From: Vibrio galatheae
GTDB taxonomy: Bacteria; Pseudomonadota; Gammaproteobacteria; Enterobacterales; Vibrionaceae
Reading direction: 5' to 3'
Assembly: GCF_000967545.1 (NCBI RefSeq)
Contig: NZ_JXXV01000011.1
Coordinates: forward strand, 1-64,000
Length of the DNA stretch: 64,000 nucleotides
Shown: one piece after another, positions 60,235 to 64,000 of the stretch
Layout of the letters: every line of letters begins with the position of its first letter
Numbering within the stretch: position 1 is the first letter of the stretch
Translations under genes and position numbers: made by a program
Notes under the pieces: generated by a model
What the model saw: only the letters and a program-made list of their open reading frames with translations
What the model was told of the DNA's origin: nothing
Databases searched by the model: none

Positions 60235-60903
60235 ATGAAGCTGCTACCCAAAGAGTCTATGCCAAGAGAGAAATTGCTTTCCCATGGTCCACAAGCGCTA
60301 ACCGATGCCGAACTACTGGCAATCTTCCTTAGAACGGGCACGCAGGGAATGAATGTATTAGCGCTGTCTGACCATCTGATTAAAGAGTTTGGTTCGCTAA
60401 GAAAGCTGTTTTCTGCTGATTTAAGCAGCTTTTGCCACCACAAAGGATTAGGCGTCGCAAAATATGTCCAGTTGCAAGCCGTACTTGAAATGACCCAACG
60501 TTATCTGGCCGAAGCACTTCAGCGCGGTGAAGCGCTCACCAGCCCAGAGCAAACGAAGCTTTATCTTTCTGGCTTACTAAGAGATAAACAGCGCGAAGAG
60601 TTTTTTGTCTTATTTTTAGACAACCAACATAGAGTCATTTGTGGTGAACCTTTGTTTCAAGGCACGATTGATTCGGCTTCAGTCTACCCGAGAGAAATCG
60701 TCAAACGCGCTTTAGAGCATAATGCCGCCGCTTTGATTTTAGCCCACAATCATCCGTCTGGTATTGCTGAACCAAGCCAGAGTGATCGCCGCATCACTCG
60801 TCGAATATGTGATGCATTGGCATTGGTCGATATTCGTGTCCTCGATCATTTTGTGGTCGGGGATGGAGAGATTGTTTCCTTCGCAGAACGTGGTTGGATA
60901 TGA
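60235..60903 (+). CDS. radC: RadC/YicR family JAB-domain protein
   Basis: A 222-residue protein. An N-terminal helix-hairpin-helix part (about 10-75) is followed by a JAB/MPN metalloprotease-like domain (about 100-222) with the motif HNHPSG near 173-178 and the second metal region SQSDRR. The name comes from a presumed repair role in E. coli that was not upheld; its real activity is unknown. It lies between coaBC and rpmB, the conserved order. Confidence 0.93.
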   Translation: MKLLPKESMPREKLLSHGPQALTDAELLAIFLRTGTQGMNVLALSDHLIKEFGSLRKLFSADLSSFCHHKGLGVAKYVQLQAVLEMTQRYLAEALQRGEALTSPEQTKLYLSGLLRDKQREEFFVLFLDNQHRVICGEPLFQGTIDSASVYPREIVKRALEHNAAALILAHNHPSGIAEPSQSDRRITRRICDALALVDIRVLDHFVVGDGEIVSFAERGWI

Positions 60904-61085
60904 TTTTTAGCTTGGGTTGATTGAAATTGAAGACGTTAAGCGCACAGATAGCTCAATCCGTGAGATAAGTAAGATGTTTTCTTGGATGATTTGAAGTAAA
61001 TCCGGGGTGCTTAAGTAGCTGTAATCTCTCTAGGAACTAGGTACTAGGAACTCGTATCTATTATTTTCTGTGATTTTGTTTAAGT
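60904..61085. other. Gap after radC with CTAG repeat
   Basis: No gene is visible. A CTAG repeat lies at 61029-61055. The rpmB promoters follow from 61091. Confidence 0.5.
61029..61057. repeat. CTAG repeat, radC-rpmB gap
   Basis: CTCTAGGAACTAGG and TACTAGGAACTCG occur in tandem at a 12-bp step, followed by GTATCT, the same tail as at 46261-46275. Confidence 0.65.
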
Positions 61086-61090
61086 TTTGG

Positions 61091-61118
61091 TTGTGAGAGC
61101 GCCGATTTCTGCTACAAT
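61091..61118 (+). promoter_or_regulatory. Sigma-70 promoter, rpmB distal
   Basis: A -35-like TTGTGA (61091-61096) and -10 TACAAT (61113-61118) are separated by 16 nt. It lies about 240 bp upstream of rpmB. Confidence 0.55.
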
Positions 61119-61198
61119 CCCCCGACATTTTTTAGCACATAAATCAGCTCTGCCTAAAAAAAGATCACGAAAACCTGTAAAAAGGATCTGTTCGGGTC

Positions 61199-61227
61199 TT
61201 GAGCAATGGTACTCAAGTTAGTATAAT
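61199..61227 (+). promoter_or_regulatory. Sigma-70 promoter, rpmB proximal
   Basis: TTGAGC (61199-61204) and TATAAT (61222-61227) with exactly 17 nt between them. Transcription would start near 61234, leaving a leader of about 120 nt before rpmB. Confidence 0.8.
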
Positions 61228-61355
61228 GCGCGACCTTTGATAGCCTTGTATGGGTTTCCATAGCGGTATAAGACCTCGACATTCTTCTTTGAGAACTAGA
61301 GAGGTTCGGCCACCAAGGTTGATATCGAGCTGAAACGATTTTGGAGAAGACATTC

Positions 61356-61592
61356 ATGTCACGAGTATGCCAAGTAACTGGTAAGCGTCCAGTAACGGGT
61401 AACAACCGTTCACACGCACGCAATGCTACTAAGCGTCGTTTTCTGCCGAACCTACAAACTCATCGTTTCTGGGTAGAGAGCGAAAAACGTTTTGTTAAAC
61501 TACGTCTATCTGCTAAAGGTATGCGTATCATCGACAAGAAAGGCATCGATGCTGTTCTTGTTGATATCCGTGCAAACGGCGTAAACGTTTAA
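61356..61592 (+). CDS. rpmB: 50S ribosomal protein L28
   Basis: A 78-residue ribosomal protein. The family start [20 protein letters not shown] is complete. GGAGA precedes the ATG at 61356, and the frame's earlier TTG is not used. It is followed 13 nt later by rpmG, forming the conserved rpmB-rpmG operon. Confidence 0.98.
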   Translation: MSRVCQVTGKRPVTGNNRSHARNATKRRFLPNLQTHRFWVESEKRFVKLRLSAKGMRIIDKKGIDAVLVDIRANGVNV

Positions 61593-61605
61593 GAGGAAAT
61601 AGACA

Positions 61606-61776
61606 ATGGCAAAGAAAGGCGTACGTGAGAAAATCCGTCTAGTATCTTCTGCAGGTACTGGTCACTTCTACACGACTGATAAGAACAAGCGTAACATGCC
61701 AGGCAAATTTGAGATCAAAAAGTTTGATCCAGTAGTTCGCCAGCACGTTATGTACAAAGAAGCGAAAATCAAGTAA
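61606..61776 (+). CDS. rpmG: 50S ribosomal protein L33
   Basis: A 56-residue ribosomal protein starting [20 protein letters not shown] and ending MYKEAKIK. It has no zinc-binding Cys pairs, so it is the Cys-less type. GAGGAA lies about 11 nt before the ATG. It is the second gene of the rpmB-rpmG operon and ends before a strong terminator. Confidence 0.98.
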
Positions 61777-61815
61777 TTGATTCTTCTTTGAACTTCCCTC
61801 GGGAAGCGTGAATTG

Positions 61816-61849
61816 AAACCCAATCATAGCAATATGGTTGGGTTTTTTA
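61816..61849 (+). terminator. Terminator of rpmB-rpmG
   Basis: AACCCAATCATA pairs with TATGGTTGGGTT (one mismatch) around GCAA, followed by TTTT. It lies about 40 nt after rpmG, so an earlier start for the next gene (61813) inside this stem is unlikely. Confidence 0.88.
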
Positions 61850-61917
61850 TTAGCTGCAATTTATACTCGATGTATCTGATTCAAATACTTAAGTGGTCAT
61901 TCACTAAAGGAAATGAT

Positions 61918-62403
61918 ATGCGAGTTTCACCATCACGCCGTCGGCGTTGGAACAATATTCTTATCTTAGGCATTATTGCCTTTATTGCCTTGCTTAACCT
62001 TCCGACCCTAATTAAAACGTATTTGATTGAGCAACCTGTAGTGGAAAGTGCTCACCCATATCTATTGAATCCGCAAGCCGATCTGCAAGCCTTGTACTTT
62101 TCCAACTGGTCGCTTGAGAAAAATCAAGGCCGCTGGCGCAGCACCATTCATACCTCGATTCCAGAACAAGAGCTTGCTGAGCGTTGGATGAATTTAGTCG
62201 GAACCGAAGTCAGCCCTGAAAATTTTGCCAACTTAAAGCCACAGTTAGGTCAGCCGAGCTCAATTGAAGTGTGGTATCTCGATCAAGAAGAGCCGCAAAG
62301 GATCACGTATTATCAAACTTCGCAATTTTGGTTGTTAAAAAACTGGCAAGACAAGTGGATAGCGATTTCGGTGGATAGTGGTTATTTAGTTCCTAGAGAT
62401 TAA
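61918..62403 (+). CDS. Small membrane-anchored protein, function unknown
   Basis: A 161-residue protein with a basic N terminus (SRRRRW) and one membrane helix (about 13-30, ILILGIIAFIALLNLPTL), followed by a likely extracytoplasmic domain. I do not recognise the family. AAAGGAAATG lies just before the ATG at 61918. The 3' end of the gene (Val-Pro-Arg-Asp) is written in the CTAG repeat TAGTTCCTAGAG, so its C terminus may have been set by the repeat. It lies between rpmG and mutM. Confidence 0.75.
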   Translation: MRVSPSRRRRWNNILILGIIAFIALLNLPTLIKTYLIEQPVVESAHPYLLNPQADLQALYFSNWSLEKNQGRWRSTIHTSIPEQELAERWMNLVGTEVSPENFANLKPQLGQPSSIEVWYLDQEEPQRITYYQTSQFWLLKNWQDKWIAISVDSGYLVPRD

Positions 62404-62450
62404 CGGCTAGAAACTCTACACTAGGCGCTACGATTTCTATGCTAGGAACT
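62386..62450. repeat. CTAG repeat cluster before mutM
   Basis: TAGTTCCTAGAG overlaps the end of the upstream gene. CTAGAAACT, CACTAGGCG and GCTAGGAACTC follow up to the mutM start. The units match those at 46184-46266. Confidence 0.65.
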
Positions 62451-62454
62451 CTTT

Positions 62455-63259
62455 ATGCCGGAACTACCAGAAGTTGAAGTTAGCCGAATGGGCATTTCTC
62501 CTCATCTAGTTGGTGAGACTGTTGCTAAAATAACCTTTCGTACGCCAAAACTCCGTTGGGATATTCCTCAGGATCTTAAAAAAATGCAAGGCCAAGTGAT
62601 TCGCAACATCACGCGTCGAGCCAAGTACTTATTGATAGAAACGGATGTTGGTTGTGCGATTGTCCATCTTGGGATGTCTGGCTCTCTGAGAGTACTTGAT
62701 GCCGAGATCTCACCCGCTAAACATGATCATGTTGATCTCAAACTAACTAACGGCAAGGTGCTACGTTATAATGACCCAAGACGTTTTGGCGCATGGTTAT
62801 GGACTGAAGATGGCACACACGCCGCACTAGGTAAGATGGGGCCAGAGCCGCTTACCTCTGAGTTCAATCATGGCTATATGGTTGAAAAGGCGAGCAATAA
62901 GCGTGTCGCGGTGAAGCAGTTTATTATGGATAACAAAATTGTTGTTGGGGTGGGGAATATCTATGCCAATGAGTCGTTATTTAGCTCAGGAATTCACCCC
63001 ACACGATCAGCAGGTACGCTGACCGCGAACGAATGGCAAAGGCTGGTCTATGAAATTAAGCGCGTGCTCGATACCGCAATCAAGCAAGGTGGCACAACGT
63101 TAAAAGATTTCGCTCAAGCGGATGGTAAGCCCGGTTATTTTGCTCAAGAGCTACAAGTCTATGGTAAAGCGAGTGAGCCTTGTCCAACGTGTGGCGAACT
63201 AATCGAAGAGCAGAAGATTGGCCAACGCAATACCTTCTTTTGCAATCAGTGCCAGAAGT

Positions 63260-63261
<2 letters not shown>
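62455..63261 (+). CDS. mutM: Formamidopyrimidine-DNA glycosylase
   Basis: A 268-residue repair enzyme that removes 8-oxoguanine opposite cytosine and cuts the strand. It starts [14 protein letters not shown], with the catalytic Pro2 and Glu3. The H2TH region has [13 protein letters not shown] (about 164-176). The C-terminal zinc finger CPTCGEL and FFCNQCQK is complete. It begins just after the CTAG repeat and ends at a bidirectional terminator. Confidence 0.98.
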
Positions 63262-63812
<551 letters not shown>

Positions 63813-63889
63813 TCAATACTAACAAAAAGGCTCACAATTACCCACTGAAGCCGCTATCATTGGGGCAAAAGAACCGTGTGGAAAGAGTG

Positions 63890-64000
63890 ATGAAAAAAAT
63901 ACTGGTTGTGCGTAACGATAAGATTGGCGACTTCATGCTGGCTTGGCCAAGCTTTGCTATGTTGAAATCCTCACTACCAGATAGTCATATCACTGCGTTA
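63890..64000 (+). CDS. Glycosyltransferase family 9 protein, partial
   Basis: The first 37 residues of a family 9 (ADP-heptose:LPS heptosyltransferase-like) protein; the gene runs past the window. MKKILVVRNDKIGDFMLAWP is the characteristic N terminus of the family. In Vibrio the region after coaD usually begins lipopolysaccharide core genes. The exact enzyme cannot be named from this piece. Confidence 0.85.
   Translation, partial: MKKILVVRNDKIGDFMLAWPSFAMLKSSLPDSHITAL

Overview
The window is chromosomal DNA of a Vibrio-like gammaproteobacterium. The evidence is the gene set and order: glnA-glnL-glnG, typA, pckA-hslO-hslR, a complete gspC-N type II secretion operon, ompR-envZ, greB, tex, bioH-comF-nfuA-nudE-cysQ, recG-trmH-spoT-rpoZ-gmk, yicC, rph-pyrE, two lipid A acyltransferases, slmA, coaBC, radC, rpmB-rpmG, mutM and coaD. 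Protein sequences match Vibrionaceae homologues in character, but I do not assign a species.

Layout. 1-1.1 kb: tRNA-Ser(UGA), then an internally deleted IS630-type element abutting a decayed adenosine deaminase gene. 1.1-8.5 kb (minus strand): a Cache-HAMP-GGDEF-EAL protein, then the nitrogen regulation cluster glnG, glnL, a DUF4124 protein and glnA; a sigma-54 promoter and NtrC sites lie upstream of glnA, and one NtrC-like site lies at glnL. 8.9-14.6 kb: typA, a small P-loop ATPase, a DUF2959 lipoprotein, yihY-dtd, a MITE and a GNAT/hotdog protein (yiiD). 14.6-19.9 kb (minus): an AsmA-like protein, pckA, hslO, hslR. 20.2-31.4 kb (plus): gspCDEFGHIJKLMN, tightly packed with mostly overlapping or near-contiguous genes. 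31.4-43.2 kb: envZ-ompR, greB, a four-domain retropepsin-like protein, tex, an unrecognised protein, bioH, and the plus-strand run comF, nfuA, nudE, cysQ. 43.3-49.4 kb (minus): recG, trmH, spoT, rpoZ, gmk. 49.4-53.4 kb: an accessory insert with a PAS-GGDEF-EAL gene and a decayed tyrosine integrase. 53.5-64 kb: yicC, rph, pyrE, two lipid A acyltransferases, slmA, coaBC, radC, rpmB-rpmG, a small membrane protein, mutM, coaD and the start of a family 9 glycosyltransferase.

How it works together. Most of the window is core metabolism and information processing: nitrogen assimilation, gluconeogenesis, redox chaperones, protein export, (p)ppGpp, pyrimidine, CoA and envelope lipid synthesis. The accessory signals are concentrated in three places: the tRNA-proximal 350-1100 segment, the MITE at 13.5 kb, and the gmk-yicC gap. 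A family of CTAG-rich short repeats recurs in at least five intergenic gaps between 45 and 62.5 kb. I found no CRISPR array, prophage or toxin-antitoxin module. The most unusual items are the IS/add remnant, the four-repeat retropepsin protein, the integrase remnant beside a c-di-GMP gene, the CTAG repeats, and a hairpin between ompR and envZ.
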